This document shows, one piece after another, positions 35,681 to 47,900 of a DNA stretch of 64,000 nt (positions are counted from its first letter, which is position 1; every line of letters begins with the position of its first letter). The notes under the pieces were generated by a model. It made no database searches. It saw only the letters and a program-made list of their open reading frames with translations, and was not told the DNA's origin. The DNA lies in contig NC_081414.1 in NCBI RefSeq assembly GCF_030272615.1, positions 5,527,001 to 5,591,000 on the forward strand. Reading direction: 5' to 3'. The position numbers were made by a program, and so were the translations under genes. Source of the DNA: Cryptomeria japonica. Taxonomy: Eukaryota > Streptophyta > Pinopsida > Cupressales > Cupressaceae.

Positions 35681-38600
35681 AAGCTGACCAAGATAGATGG
35701 AAGGCTCAAAATGAGGAAGCACTTGGTTTAATTAGTATTTCAATGGTTCCTGATTTGTATGTTTTAATTGGAAATTGTACAAAAGCGTATGAAGCTTGGA
35801 AAATTTTTAAAACAACTTATGATAGCTCAAATGAATCCCGAAAAATTCAGCTTCAAGATCAACTCGAAGATCTCAGGTATACAGATTTTAAAACCATGGA
35901 TGAATTCTTATTAATGTTTGATTCTATTAATAGTCAATTAACTGGTTTAGGAGTTATACTAGCTGATTTACGTTTAATTCATCTTATTCGTAAAAAATGT
36001 CTTCCTTGTCAATTTCACCAATTTATTACGAATATTCATGCTCAACTTGTTATTCCTAGCTTAGTTACTCAATTAACTTATGATATTTTTTGTAATCTAT
36101 TACGTCAAGAGGAAGCTAAATTAATTCAATTTGGTACTCTTAAAAGTAGTGAACATGTTTTTATGTCTAAAAATCAAAATCATAACAATAATTTTAGATC
36201 CAATAATAATAATCATAACAATAATCATAATAATAATCACAAATCTTCTAATTATCAATCTCATTCTAAATCCTATCATAACAATTCTCATAATAATAAT
36301 CATAATAATACGTACAATAATCAAAAGAATAATTCTCAAACAAGACCCCATTGCACATATTGTGGGAAAGATGGACATATTACTAATAATTGTTTTAAGA
36401 AGCAAAATGGTAAAAAGCCCATGAACCAAAATAATCAAAATAATCAACAACATAAACCTCATTATAAGAAAAGTAATAATAATGGTAATTCATCTCGTCA
36501 TGCATTTACATGTACTTATAATGTTTCTCAACCACTTGAGTGGATTATTGATTCTAGTGCATCTCAGCATGTTACTTCTCATAAAGAATGTTTTGAAACT
36601 TTGCATCCTGATACTTCTAATATTCCTGTTCAATTAGCTAATAATCATAGTTGCAAAGTTGAAGCTATTGGTGATGTGAATGTTCCTAATGGGAAATTAC
36701 ATGATGTTCTTTATGTTCCTGAATTAAATTCAAATTTGATTTCAGTTCCTAAACTTTGTCAAGATTATCAAATTAACTTTTATAGGGGCATGTGTTATAT
36801 CATTGATCCAAAAACTAATCATGTTATTGCTACTGCTAAAATGGATAGTGATAACTTATTCAAGTTCTATGAATTTTCTCCTACAAAGTATTCCTTGCTT
36901 ACTACTGTTGATTTTACTATATGGCATGAAAGACTTGGTCATCTCAATTATAATTATATTTCATTGATGCAAAAAACAAATATGGTTGATGGATTGCCTA
37001 CTATTGTTCCTTCTCAAATTGTTTGCAATGGTTGCATGAGTGGTAAGATGCATAGGGAACCCTTTCCTCATGGTCAATCTTGGAGGGCATATACTAAATT
37101 GCATTTAGTTCATATTGATCTCTTGGGTCCCATGGAGAATCCCTCCATCCAAGGTTCAAGGTATGCTCTTACCTTTGTTGATGATTTTTCAAGAAGAACA
37201 TGGATATATTTCCTTCATAGTAAGGATCAAGTGCTTGATGTGTTTACTGAATTTCATATGTTTGTAGAAAGGCAATCTAATTCTAAAATTAAGATTCTTC
37301 GTACTGACAATGGAAGAGAATATGTCAATAGTGCATGTAATACTTATTTGAAATCTTTTGGAATTAAACATAAGCTTACCATTCCTTATACACCACAACA
37401 AAATGGTGTGGCAAAACGGAAGCATAGGACAATTGTTGAAATGGCTAGATGTTTATTGCATGCAAAAAATATGGATTACACGTTTTGGGTTGAAGCTATG
37501 GCTTGTGCAACTTATTTAATTAATAGAACACCTACCAAAGCCTTAAAGGATAAAACTCTTGAAGAAGCTTGGTCTGGTAGAAAGCTCAATTTGCAAAATT
37601 TAAGAATTTTTGGTTCCATAGCTTATGTTCACAAACCTAAGAAGAAAAGTTAAAAATTAGATGCTAAATCTTCTCCTTTTATTTTTGTTGGTTATGATGA
37701 AAATACTAAAGGTTATTGGTTTTACAATCCTATTACTAACAAGGTAAAAGTTGCAAGAGATGTTTGTATTGCAGAAAAAGGCATTCAGGATTGTTCTAAA
37801 GTGGAGGATGATGAACTTTCTCAAAGCCAAGTTGTGCTTGTGGAGGACCAACCTCCTCTTAACCCTACTCCTAATGCATCTCTTTATATTCCTTCTAGTG
37901 ATAGTGATGATGATAATACTAACTCTACTCCTCATGACTCTTCTTCTAGTGATGAATCCATTACTTCTAAAAGAAGACCTAAATGGTTTAAATCTTTAAT
38001 TCAAGATAGTGATGAATACTTAGCTAGAATGGATAGACTTCAAGCTAGAAGAGTTAATTATTGTAATTATGCTTTAATGACTACTATTATGAATTCTAAT
38101 GATCCTAAAACATTTGATCAAACTAAAAATCAACCACATTGGCAAAAAGCAATGAAGGAGGAATATGATACTTTAATTTCTAACCAAACTTGGGATTTAG
38201 TTCCCTTGCCTCATGGTAAAAATCTTGTTTCTTGCAAGTGGCTTTATAAAACCAAATTGAATGCTAATAATCAAGTTAGTAAATTTAAAGCTAGATTAGT
38301 TGCTAGAGGTTTTTCTCAAATTGAAGGCTTAGATTATACTGAAACTTTTGCTCATGTTGCTAAAATGCCTACAATTAAACTTATGCTTGCTTTAGCTTCT
38401 AGAATGAATTGGCCTATTCACCAAATGGATGTTAAAAGTGATTTTCTTAATGGTGATTTACATGAAGAAATTTATATGTCTCAACCTCCTAGTTTTATTA
38501 AAGAAGGTAATGCACACTTCGTTTGTAAATTAAAGAAATGAGTTTATGGATTAAAGCAATCTCCTAAGGAGTGGTATTCAAAGATTAATGCATTATTTCT

Positions 38601-39470
38601 TTCTCAAGGCTTTATTAGAAGTAAAAATGATCCTAACTTGTATATTAAACATAGTGAAGATGATATTATCATTATTATCTTGTATGTAGATGATTTGATT
38701 CTTACTTCAAATTCCAATACTTTGATTTCTAATATTAAGTTTCAACTGAATCAAAAATTTCAAATAACTAATCTAGGTCTTTTACATTATTTCTTAGGAA
38801 TGCAAATTTGGCAAACCTCTAAAGGAATTTTCTTATCTCAAAGTAAATATGCTCAAGATCTCATAGATAAGTTTAAAATGAATGATGCTCACCATGTTTC
38901 AATTCCTATTGAATTAGGCACTAAGTTAATGCTTGATATGCAAACTCCTCTTGTTGATCCTACTTTGTATAGACAATTAGTTGGAAGTTTGAATTATTTA
39001 ACTCTTACTAGGCCGGATATTGCTTATAGTGTTGGTTTGGTTTCAAGATTCATGTCTAAACCTCAACAAACACACTTTAAAGTTGCTAAAAGAATTTTAA
39101 GATATATTAAAGGAACTATTAATGTAGGTTTGTTTTATGATGCAAATTCTGATTTTACTTTAAAAGGTTTTACTGATTCCCATCTAGATCGAGATTCCAA
39201 TGATGGGAAATCTACTTGTGGTTATTGTTTTTTTGTTGGTTCAGGAGCAATTTCTTGGAATAATAAAAAGCAACAATCTACCTCTCTTGGATCCACTGAA
39301 GCTGAGTACAAAGGATGCACTAATGCTTCCAAAGAAGTCTTGTGGCTTAGAAGACTGCTTGAAGATTTGGGTCTACCTCAACACGAAGCAACTCAATTGT
39401 ATTGTGACAACCAAAGTGCCATTGCCTTGGCTAAAAATCCAGTTTTCCATGCAAGGACAAAACACATTAC
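35681..39470 (+). CDS. Copia gag-pol coding region (fossil)
   Basis: Domain order is that of Copia. Gag of the UBN2 type is at about 35700-36150 (AYEAWKIFKTTYD). An Asn/His-rich stretch and a CX2CX4HX4C zinc knuckle (CTYCGKDGHITNNC) lie near 36350. Protease (WIIDSSASQHV) is near 36540. The pre-integrase HERLGHLN block is near 36930. The integrase core at about 37090-37500 has DDFSRRTW, the D-N-G-RE block and PYTPQQNGVAKRKHR. Reverse transcriptase is at about 38190-39000 (WLYKTK, ARLVARGF, YVDDL, LGLLHYFLG). RNase H is at about 39150-39470 (STEAEYKG, DNQSAIALA). The coding is interrupted a small number of times. Confidence 0.88.
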
Positions 39471-39483
39471 CTGTACCTGAGTT

Positions 39484-40610
39484 GTGTTGGATTCCAAAAG
39501 ATTTCAGTATACACCATTACCTGTACCATCTCGTCCATGGGAAAGTGTGTCTATGGACTTTGTGGGAGGTTTACCTATGTCTGGGAAGGGACATGATTAT
39601 TTGTATGTTGTTGTTGATCAGTTCAGCAAAATGTGTATTCTAATGCCTTGTAAGAAACAGGTCGCTGTTGAACTAACAGCTCATATGTACTTCCAATTTG
39701 TATGGGTTCATTTTGGGTTACCTACTTCTATTGTATCGGATCGAGATTCTCGATTCTTAAGGGAATTTCGGACATCTTTGTGGGGACTCATGGACACCAA
39801 GCTGAAGAAGAGTACAGCCTTCCACCCACAGACTGACGGACAAACAGATGTAGTCAACAAGACAGTTGTTCATCTGCTTAGAGGTTACTGTAGCAAGCAT
39901 CCTAAGTTATGGGATGAGAATCTTTATTATGTGCAACATGCTTACAACCATGCAGCACATTCTTCTACAAAGAGGTCTCCTTTTAAGACTTGCTTCGGTT
40001 ACTTGCCAAGAACACCGATGTACTTTGCCTTTGGAAAAGATGATGTTGAAGATGGACGTCATGATGCAGAGAAGGCTTTGAAGTTCATTCAAAAAGTTCA
40101 AGCAGTTCATCAGGCAGTAGAAGCTCGGTTGGAGAAGAGCCAAGCCAAATACAAGGCTCGACATGACAAGCATCGCATAGATCATCATTTTCAGGTTGGT
40201 GACCGTGCTTGGTTACATATTAGCAAGGAAAGGATGCAAGGTGAAGGTAAGAAGCTTAAGCCTATCAGATATGGTCCCTTTGAGATCTTGGAAAAGATCG
40301 GTACCAATGCCTTTCACCTTAATCTTCCTCCATATATGCAAATTTACTCAGTTGTAAATGTAGAAAATTTGAAGTTGTACGAGCCTCCAGTGATATTGGA
40401 TGAAGAGGCTAATGTTCAAATTCCTTATGTGCACCTGAGTATCTGAATGTGTTGCAAGAGGATGTCATCCTGGACAGAAACATCAGATCTTCAAAAAGAG
40501 GTGGTGTTGAATACCTTAAAGTGGGACGTAAAGGGATGCACCCTGGTAAAGCAAGATGGATGGAGATTGGTAAACTGAGGGAACTTTACCCTCACCTACT
40601 TTTTGAGTAG
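39484..40610 (+). CDS. Ty3 integrase with chromodomain-like tail (fossil)
   Basis: Retroviral-type integrase core: SMDFVGGLP with the first catalytic Asp, then VSDRDSRF with the second, and FHPQTDGQTDVVNK where the third catalytic position normally sits. Then W...L...Y.YN.A.HSSTKRSPF and the C-terminal barrel (F.VGDRAWLH...L.PIRYGPFEILEKIG.NAFHL.LP). A chromodomain-like segment with W near the end follows, as in plant chromoviruses, known to direct insertion to certain chromatin. Broken; only a late part of the polyprotein is present. Confidence 0.8.
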
Positions 40611-40651
40611 TTAAACTTTCGGAGGTCCAAAATCTCTTCAGTGGGGAGGCT

Positions 40652-41550
40652 TGATCTGAAGGATAAAATAAATTATCTCCAATACTCCAGAAATAAACAC
40701 GTGGCACCTCAGAAGGAAAACGGTTTAGCAAAAGATATGTTATGAGATTCGAACTCATAACCTCCCTCAACAAACCCATCGCTTTCACTGCTAGACCATT
40801 CATTCACATTTACTATTTTTTAGAGAGAAGTTGGTTTTACTATATAAACAACTGTGCAAAGAGAGAATGGAGGCTGACGGGGGTGGAACCCTTGACTACC
40901 GGTCTCCCAAAATGTATGGAAATCGTTGTGCTATATATAGCACTTGAATTATTAGTGGCCCATATTTAATTTAAACAATGCAAAGCCCGCCAATTCCTAT
41001 TTTAAAGGGGATATTGGTTAAATAAACCCCCTAATTACTAATGGTGCCAAATTCATAAGAATGTAAAGGGGATATGCACTGGAAATAATTTGTTGTAAAG
41101 GGTTATTTATGGGAGTTGGTGGTTTTTTTAGTCTATTTTAGACTTATTTTATGTATAAAAGGGGGGTAGTAGGCCTTTTGAGGTATGCAGGTGATGAGAA
41201 GGAGAGATTTCTCTAGAGACTTCGTTATCAATCTTGTACATCAGAATGTTGTGATGTTGTTGTACTTGAAGGGAAAGATATTGTATCAGTTGTAATTAAT
41301 TATTGGAGCTAATCAGATCGGTTCCCCTATTGGAGCAGGACCCTGAGATGTAGTCCACCAGGACGAACTCCGTTATCAACTGTGTTTTGTCTTCTATCTT
41401 TCTACTCTCTTTCTTTCTATCATCATCTTTATTATGCTTTATTTGTTTAAGCATTTCATTTGTGTTAATTTGCTTATTTAAAGCTTTGAATTAACTTGTG
41501 TAATATTGTTAAGCATTCGTCTATAATCGTCATAGATCCTAATCAGATCA
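40652..41550 (+). repeat. Element C 3' LTR
   Basis: The ends are TGATCTGA and TCAGATCA, an 8-bp perfect inverted repeat. A TATA box TGTATAAAAGGGG lies at about 41152-41164, so transcription would run rightwards into the palindrome next door. A tRNA-like antisense segment is inside (40746-40798). Confidence 0.82.
40746..40798 (-). other. tRNA-like (pol III promoter-like) segment inside the C LTR
   Basis: On the minus strand TGGTCTAGCAG (40798-40788) fits the A box and GAGTTCGAATC (40757-40746) fits the B box, about 30 bases apart as in tRNA genes. TTATGAG...CTCATAA forms a T-arm-like stem around the B box. The acceptor ends do not pair, so it is not a working tRNA. It may be a SINE head or captured tRNA piece. 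Confidence 0.4.
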
Positions 41551-41551
41551 A

Positions 41552-41590
41552 TACATAAATTAATTTATATCTATACATAAATTAAGTAAG
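41552..41590. repeat. Short direct repeat between C and A
   Basis: ATACATAAATTAA occurs twice (41551 and 41575 onwards), separated by about 11 bases, exactly between the end of the C LTR and the start of A. It may mark a target duplication remnant or a repair junction. Confidence 0.45.
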
Positions 41591-41810
41591 GGCATGGCCT
41601 CCCCACTTGCTCTGTGTCATCTGAGCATCTTTGTACCTGACTCGCAATCAAGATTAAGACTACAAAAATATTGTTGATTATAAACATCATGATATCACTC
41701 CCATATGTCTCTACATCAATTGTTGTATCCACTAACCAATAACCACCGACTAGTATCAAACTGAGCAACAATGTAGATACAAAAGTGAACAAATCAACAA
41801 CATCATGGTC
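41571..41810 (-). other. Hydrophobic tail of element A beyond the palindrome arm
   Basis: On the minus strand an open stretch reads through two hydrophobic segments, VSTLLLSLILVGGYWLV and MMFIINNIFVVLILIASQV, separated by a polar stretch, then a Cys-containing end. This is not a reverse transcriptase start. I do not recognise it. It could be a foreign piece joined to the element or chance. Confidence 0.35.
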
Positions 41811-44800
41811 TTTCACGACATGCACATTTTTACCAGAAGGATCCCGATTATCCATGCTTTCATTTTCTATCTCCACAAGCTATCTTGTTGGCATATCCTG
41901 CAACATGTGTTCATCAGTAGCCTTGACCACCTCTGTATCCTGCCTCGAAGCACCTAAACTGACAGACATGAGAGTCAAATCCTTACTCGCATTAATCACC
42001 CTCTTTAGTTGTCCTCTATTCACAAAAGAAACGATTAGTCTTAAATCTGTGAGAATGCACAATATACTGCAAGCCATCTTTACACAAATGATAATGATTC
42101 TTCTCTCGATAGAAAATAGTCTTTCGATCAAATAGATAAGGGCTTCTGAGCACTATTCCACAAATATCCAATGGAACCACATCGAATTGTACTTCATCCA
42201 CAAACTTGCTTGTGATCGTGAATTGTCAGGTGCATTGCCTTGCTATTTGAAACTTACCATTCTCACAAATCCAACCTAGTGGATAGGGTCTCTTATGCAC
42301 TGTGGTTTTCAATCCCAAGTTTTTTACAACACTTTCAGAAATCAGGTTAACTTGAGAACCACTATCTATGAGTGCATCAATTTCACATTCTTAGCGATAA
42401 CCCTTACATGAAAAATTTCATTTCTCTTTGGATCTTCAGGAACACTATCAACTCGAGAAGTAGAAGCACAACTATCAGAAGAAACACAAGCAATGGGAGC
42501 TTTACCTTTCAAACCCATCGCAGAAATCTTAGATTCGTCCTCAGAATCTGAACCAAGATCAATGGCAACACTTGTGGTCTTCTCCTTGCCTTTCTTTTTC
42601 TGATCCTTTTTTTGAGCCTATGTCGGTCTCAATTCAGGATGTAACTGCCAATAGTGTTCTTCGTCATGCCCGTTCTGGTCACAATGTGAGCATGTCAAAG
42701 TCAACTGAACATCCTTCTTTTTTAAAGTAGTTGTCTTCTTTCCTTTAGATGACTCTGCAACTTTGGATGACTTATGTACAAAGCTACCATCACCAAACTC
42801 GTTATCAAAAGAACCCTTTCCTCCTGCCTCTAAGTGTGTGGCTTGGACACAAACTTTGTCCAAGTTACTAAGACTCAAGACCAAAATGGAATGTCTAAGA
42901 TATGAGTGCAAACCACCTATGTACTTTAACGAAGTATCCTGTGTATACAAAGGGACATCCAATGCAATAGCCCTCTTCCCGAACTCATGGGTGTACTCTT
43001 GGACAGACTGCCCTTTCCCTTGCCTAAAACTTTGTCAATTCATCATTAACTGTTGCGTATGACCCAAGGGGTAGAATTGCTTCCTAAGAGCACCAACAAA
43101 TTTTGACCAAGTCAAACTAACTCTACCATGTTGTGAGATTTCAAACCGAGTTCTACTCTCCCACCAGGTGAGAGTGATACCTCCCAACCGAAGGGTAGCC
43201 AACTGGATTCTAGAGGCATCATCAAAAAGACCTTGAACTCTACAATAAACCTCTACTTGTTGAACCCAATCATCTAACTTCTCAGCATCTAATTCCCCAC
43301 AATATTTAGGCAGTTCAAATTTAACACCCAACTTAATTTTAAGCTTATACACACCCTTAAAAGGATTTCCAGAAGAATGAGAAGAAGAAGGGGAAGAAGG
43401 AGGAGAAGGAGATGAAGGAGGATCTCCACCACCAGGTGGTCGTTTATCCTTCTTATCTTCATGATCTTCCTGCTTCGACGAACCTTCTTCACGTGCCTTT
43501 CGCTCTTTGTGCTCGTTGAACAAGAAATCCACCTTCGCTCTCAAAGCCATGAAAGCTCTTTGAAATTCTTGCTCACTGATCTCCTCAGGTACCTCCATTT
43601 TAGACACGGACTTCTTTAGAAATGTCCTTCGTTTCCCGATTTCAGGATTGTAGCCTTCAAGCTCACCTTAGCCTTACAGGAGCTTGGATCTTGTCAGCAT
43701 TCAAAAGCTGCAATACTAGTCAAACTAGCTCTGATACCACTTGATCTGATTAAGGATCTATGACTGATTGCATAAAAATGCTGACGTTACAATGCTTAAC
43801 AAATTGAAATTAGCATGTACATAAATGTTTAATTACAAATAAATTGAAGTGATGAAATAGAAAAATTAAAGAGAAAGAGAAAGGAGACACAAACAATAGG
43901 ATTTGATTACGGAGTTCGCCACAAGGTGACTACATATATGGGTATGCCCAACTGGGTGAGACTTATCCAATTATGCTCCAAAAATGAGTTTACAAAGAGT
44001 TACAAAGTCACTCCTATCCGCACAATGCCACTTTTCGAAGTGCAAGAGTGAAATACCAAAATCCACAATAGCTTCCTCTCACTTCATCACTTGCAAAGTA
44101 CAAAAAAAACTTAGAAAACACTTACCAAAATTTCTTCTCCAATCTCTTGACTAATTTCCCCAATTCACCTACAAAAATTATCTCTCCATCAAATGTCCAA
44201 CCTACCCCTTTTTATACACATTTATTTACTAATATGGGTTAAAACCATATTATACCCATATCTCCCATTACAAGTAAAAATCAAAATATCTCCCTATCAT
44301 AATCTCAATTATCTTTTATGGGAGGTTATCCCATTTTTTAGGGATCAAATAATAAGGGAGTTAAAATAAAAAAAGATTTAAGGGGCTAATATTTAGGAAA
44401 CCAATCCCCTTTTATCTTCTCCATCATCCACAAGATAGCATGATCTTTTATTTTAAGAGATCCCATTAAATTAGGGAAGTCCCACATTGAAAAGGGACAC
44501 TTCTTTTCTTAATGTATTTTATTTTTGTTTTATATATTTTGTTATTTGATTTATTTATTTTTTTATATAAAACAATAAAATGATTCCTTTTCCCAATAAT
44601 GACTTGCCACATGGAGAGGTGAGATGATGTCGAGTGTCAAGGGTTGATTGGTCGTTGTGTTGATTGGATGATGGCAGAGTGTTGACGACACGATGATGTG
44701 TCAAATCAAGATGGAGCCAAGTGTCAACTTCTAACTCGCTATTCAAAGAAACACGTCACGGTGTTGACTATGTATACCACATCATCATGTTGACCTACCA

Positions 44801-44911
44801 CATCATCATTTTGACAAAGTTTGACCAAACTTTGACTTTGAATAACTTCTACCTCTGAACTCCATTTTTGATGAAACAAGTTGCGTTGGAATGCTCTCGT
44901 CGAGCTCTTCA
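41571..44911 (-). mobile_element. A: Ty3/gypsy 5' half, left arm of the palindrome
   Basis: Minus-strand element: partial LTR 43742 to about 44911, primer site TGGTATCAGAGC at 43728-43739, gag (about 42620-43605) and aspartic protease (about 42180-42420). Gag has the Ty3 pattern (VKFELPKYCGELDAEKLDDW, TWWESRTR, FYPLGH) followed by a CX2CX4HX4H-like knuckle. Protease has the DSGSQVNLISE motif. No reverse transcriptase or integrase follows; beyond the palindrome arm the sequence turns hydrophobic (see separate entry). Broken in several places. Confidence 0.82.
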
Positions 44912-47900
44912 AACGCGGCTCGTTTCATCAAAAATGGAGTTCGGATTTGGAAGTTATTCAAAGTCAAATTTTGGGTCAACATTTGGTCAAACTTTGTCAA
45001 AACGATGATGTGGTAGGTCAACATGATGACGTGGTATACATAGTCAACCCCATGACGTGTTTCTTTGAATAGCGAATTAGAAGTTGACACTTGGCTCCAT
45101 CTTGATTTGACACATCATCATGTCGTCAACACCCAGTCATCATCCAATCAACACAACGACCGATCAACCCTAGACACTCGACATCATCTCACCTCTCCAT
45201 GTGGCAAGTCATTATTGGGAAAAGGAATCATTTTATTGTTTTATATAAATCAAAAAAAATCAAAAAACAAAATATATAAAACAAAAATAAAATACATTAA
45301 GAAAAGAAGTGTCCCTTTTCAACGTGGGACCTCCCATATTTAATGGGATCTCTCTTTTAAAATAAAAGATCATGCTATCTTATGGATGATGGAGAGGATG
45401 AAAGGGGATTGGTTTCCTAAACATAAGCCCCTTAAATATCTTTTTATTTTAACTCCCTTATTATTTGATCCCTAAAAAATGGCATAACCTCCCATAAAAG
45501 ATAATTGAGATTATAATAGGGAGATATTTTGATTTTTACTTGTAATGGGAGATATGAGTATAATATGGTTTTAACCCATATTAGTAAATAAATGTGTATA
45601 AAAAAGGGTAGGTTGGACATTTGATGGGGGAGATAATTTTTGTAAGTGAATTTGGGAAATTAATCAACAGATTGGAGAAGAAATTTTGGCTAAGTGTTTT
45701 TTAAGTTTTTTTGTAATTTGCAAGTGGTGAAGCGAGAGGAAGCTATTATGGATTTTGGTATTTCACCCGTACACTTCGAAAAGTGGCATTGTGTGGATAG
45801 GAGTGACTTTGTAACTCTTTGTAAACTCATTTTTGGAGCATAATTGGATCGGTCTCACCCAGTTGGGCAGACCCAAAGACGTAGTTACCTTGTGCTGAAC
45901 TTCGTAATCAAATCCTGTTGTTTGTGTCTCCTTTCTCTTCCTTTCTAATTTTTCTATATCATCACTTCAATTTATTTGTAATTAAACATTTATGTACATA
46001 TTAATTTCAATTTGTTAAGCATTGTAATGTTAGCATTTTTATGCAATCAGTCATAGATCCTTAATCAGATCAAGTTTGGTATTAGAACTAGTTTGACTAG
46101 TATTGCAGATGTTGAATGCTGACAAGATCCAAGCTCCTGCAAGGCCAAGGTGAGCTTGAAGGCTACAATCCTCAAATCGGGAAAGAAAGGACATTTCCAA
46201 AGAAGTCTGTGCCTGAAATGGAGGTACCTAAGGAGATCAGTGAGCAGGAATTTTGAAAAGCTTTCATGGCTTTGACCGCGAAGGTAGATTTCTTGTTCAA
46301 CGAGCACAAAGAGCGAAAGGCACATGAAGAAGGTTCGTCAAATCAGGAAGATCATGAAGATAAGAGAGATAAACGACCACCTGGTGGTGAAGATCCTCCT
46401 CCATCTCCTTCTCCTCCTTCTTCCCTTTCTTCTTCTCATTCTTCTGGAAATCCTTTTAAGGGTGTGTATAAGCCTAAAATTAAGCCGGGTGTTAAATTTG
46501 AACTGCCTAAATATTGTGGGGAATTAGATGCTAAGAAGTTAGATGATTGGGTTCAACAAGTAGAGGTTTATTGTAGAGTTCAAGGTCTTCTTGATGAAGC
46601 CTCTAGAATCCAGTTGGCTACCCTTCGGCTAGGAGATATCACTTTCACCTGGTGGGAGAGTAGAACTCGGTCTGAAATCTCACAACATGGTAGAGTTAGT
46701 TTGACTTGGTCAAAATTTGTTGGTGCTCTTAGGAAGCAATTCTACCCCCTGGGTCATATGCAACAGTTAATGATGAACTGACAAAGTTTTAGGCAAGGGA
46801 AAGGGCAGTCTGTCCAAGAGTACAACCATGAGTTCAGGAAGAGGGCTATTGCATTGGATGTCCCTTTGTATACACAGGATACTTCGTTAAAGTACATAGG
46901 TGGTTTGCACTCATATCTTAGACATTCCATTTTGGTCTTGAGTCCTAGTAAATTGGACGAAGTTTGTGTCCAAGCCACGCACTTAGAGGCAGAAGGAAAG
47001 GGTTATTTTGATAACCAGTTTGGTGATGGTAGCTTTGTACATAAGTGATCCAAAGTTGCAGAGTTATCTAAAGGAAAGAAGACAACTACTACCAAAAAGA
47101 AGGATGTTTAGTTGACTTTGACATGCTTACATTATGACAAGAACGGGCATGACGAAGAACACTATTGGCAGTTACATCCTGAATTGAGACCGACGTGGGC
47201 TCAGAAAAAGGATCAGAAAAAGAAAGGCAAGGAGAAGACCACAAGTGTTGCCATCGATCTTGGTTCATATTATGAGGACAAATCTAAGATTTCTACGATG
47301 GGTTTGAAAGGTAAAGCTCCCATTGCTTGTGTTTCTTCTGATAGTTGTGCTTCTACTTCTCGAGTTGATAGTGTTCCTGAAGATCCAAAGAGAAATTAAC
47401 TTTTTCATGTAAGGTTTATCGCTAAGAATGTGAAAATTGATGCACTCATAAATAATGGTTCTCAAGTTAACTTGATTTCTGAAAGTGTTGTCAAAAACTT
47501 GGGATTGGAAACCACACCGCATAAGAGACCCTATCCACTAGGTTGGATTTGTAAGAATGGTAAGTTTCAAATAACAAGGCAATGCACCTTACAATTCACA
47601 ATCACAAGCAAGTTTGTGGATGAGGTACAATTCAATGTGGTTCCATTGGATATCTCTGGAATAGTGCTCGGAAGCCCTTATCTATTTGATCGAAAAGGCT
47701 ATATTTTATCGAGAGAAGAATCATTATCATTTGTGTAAGGATGGCTTGCAGTATATTGTGCATTCTCACAGATTTAAGACTGATCGTTCTTTTGCGAATA
47801 CAGGACAACTAAAGAGGGTGATTAATGCAAGTAAGGATTTGACTCTCATGTATGTCAGTTCAGGTGTTTCGAGGCAGGATACAGAGGTGGTCAAGACTAC

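Larger units (their letters stand above)
33960..39470 (+). mobile_element. Copia LTR retrotransposon, joined at its end to Ty3 element C
   Basis: Plus-strand element with a full 5' LTR (33960-34516), a primer site directly after it, a leader of about 1.1 kb with short repeats, and gag-pol coding. The 3' end runs straight into the Ty3 integrase region of element C within the RNase H end; no 3' LTR of this element is in the window. It is broken (a few breaks) but well preserved, so it is probably not very old; its age cannot be read without a second LTR. Confidence 0.9.
39465..41550 (+). mobile_element. C: Ty3/gypsy 3' part (integrase, chromodomain-like tail, 3' LTR)
   Basis: It begins inside the region just before the integrase core (PLPVPSRPWESVSMDFVGGL) and runs through the integrase core and C-terminal GPF/GTNAFHL block to about 40445. 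A chromodomain-like tail (VLQEDVILDR..., about 40446-40600) follows, then a polypurine tract (AGTGGGGAGGCT) and an 899-bp LTR at 40652-41550. The upstream two-thirds of the element are absent. LTR layout relates it to A, B and D, as a different subfamily. Confidence 0.85.

Noticed and set aside
36121-36462. Ile-rich frames opposite and beside the Copia gag
   Set aside because: Shadows of the AAT/CAT-rich Asn/His stretch in gag; low complexity.
40746-40798. A working tRNA gene
   Set aside because: A and B boxes fit, but the acceptor ends do not pair and no clear anticodon arm forms; kept only as tRNA-like.
40516-40803. A 95-codon minus-strand frame in element C
   Set aside because: It overlaps the polypurine tract, LTR start and tRNA-like segment; no protein pattern.
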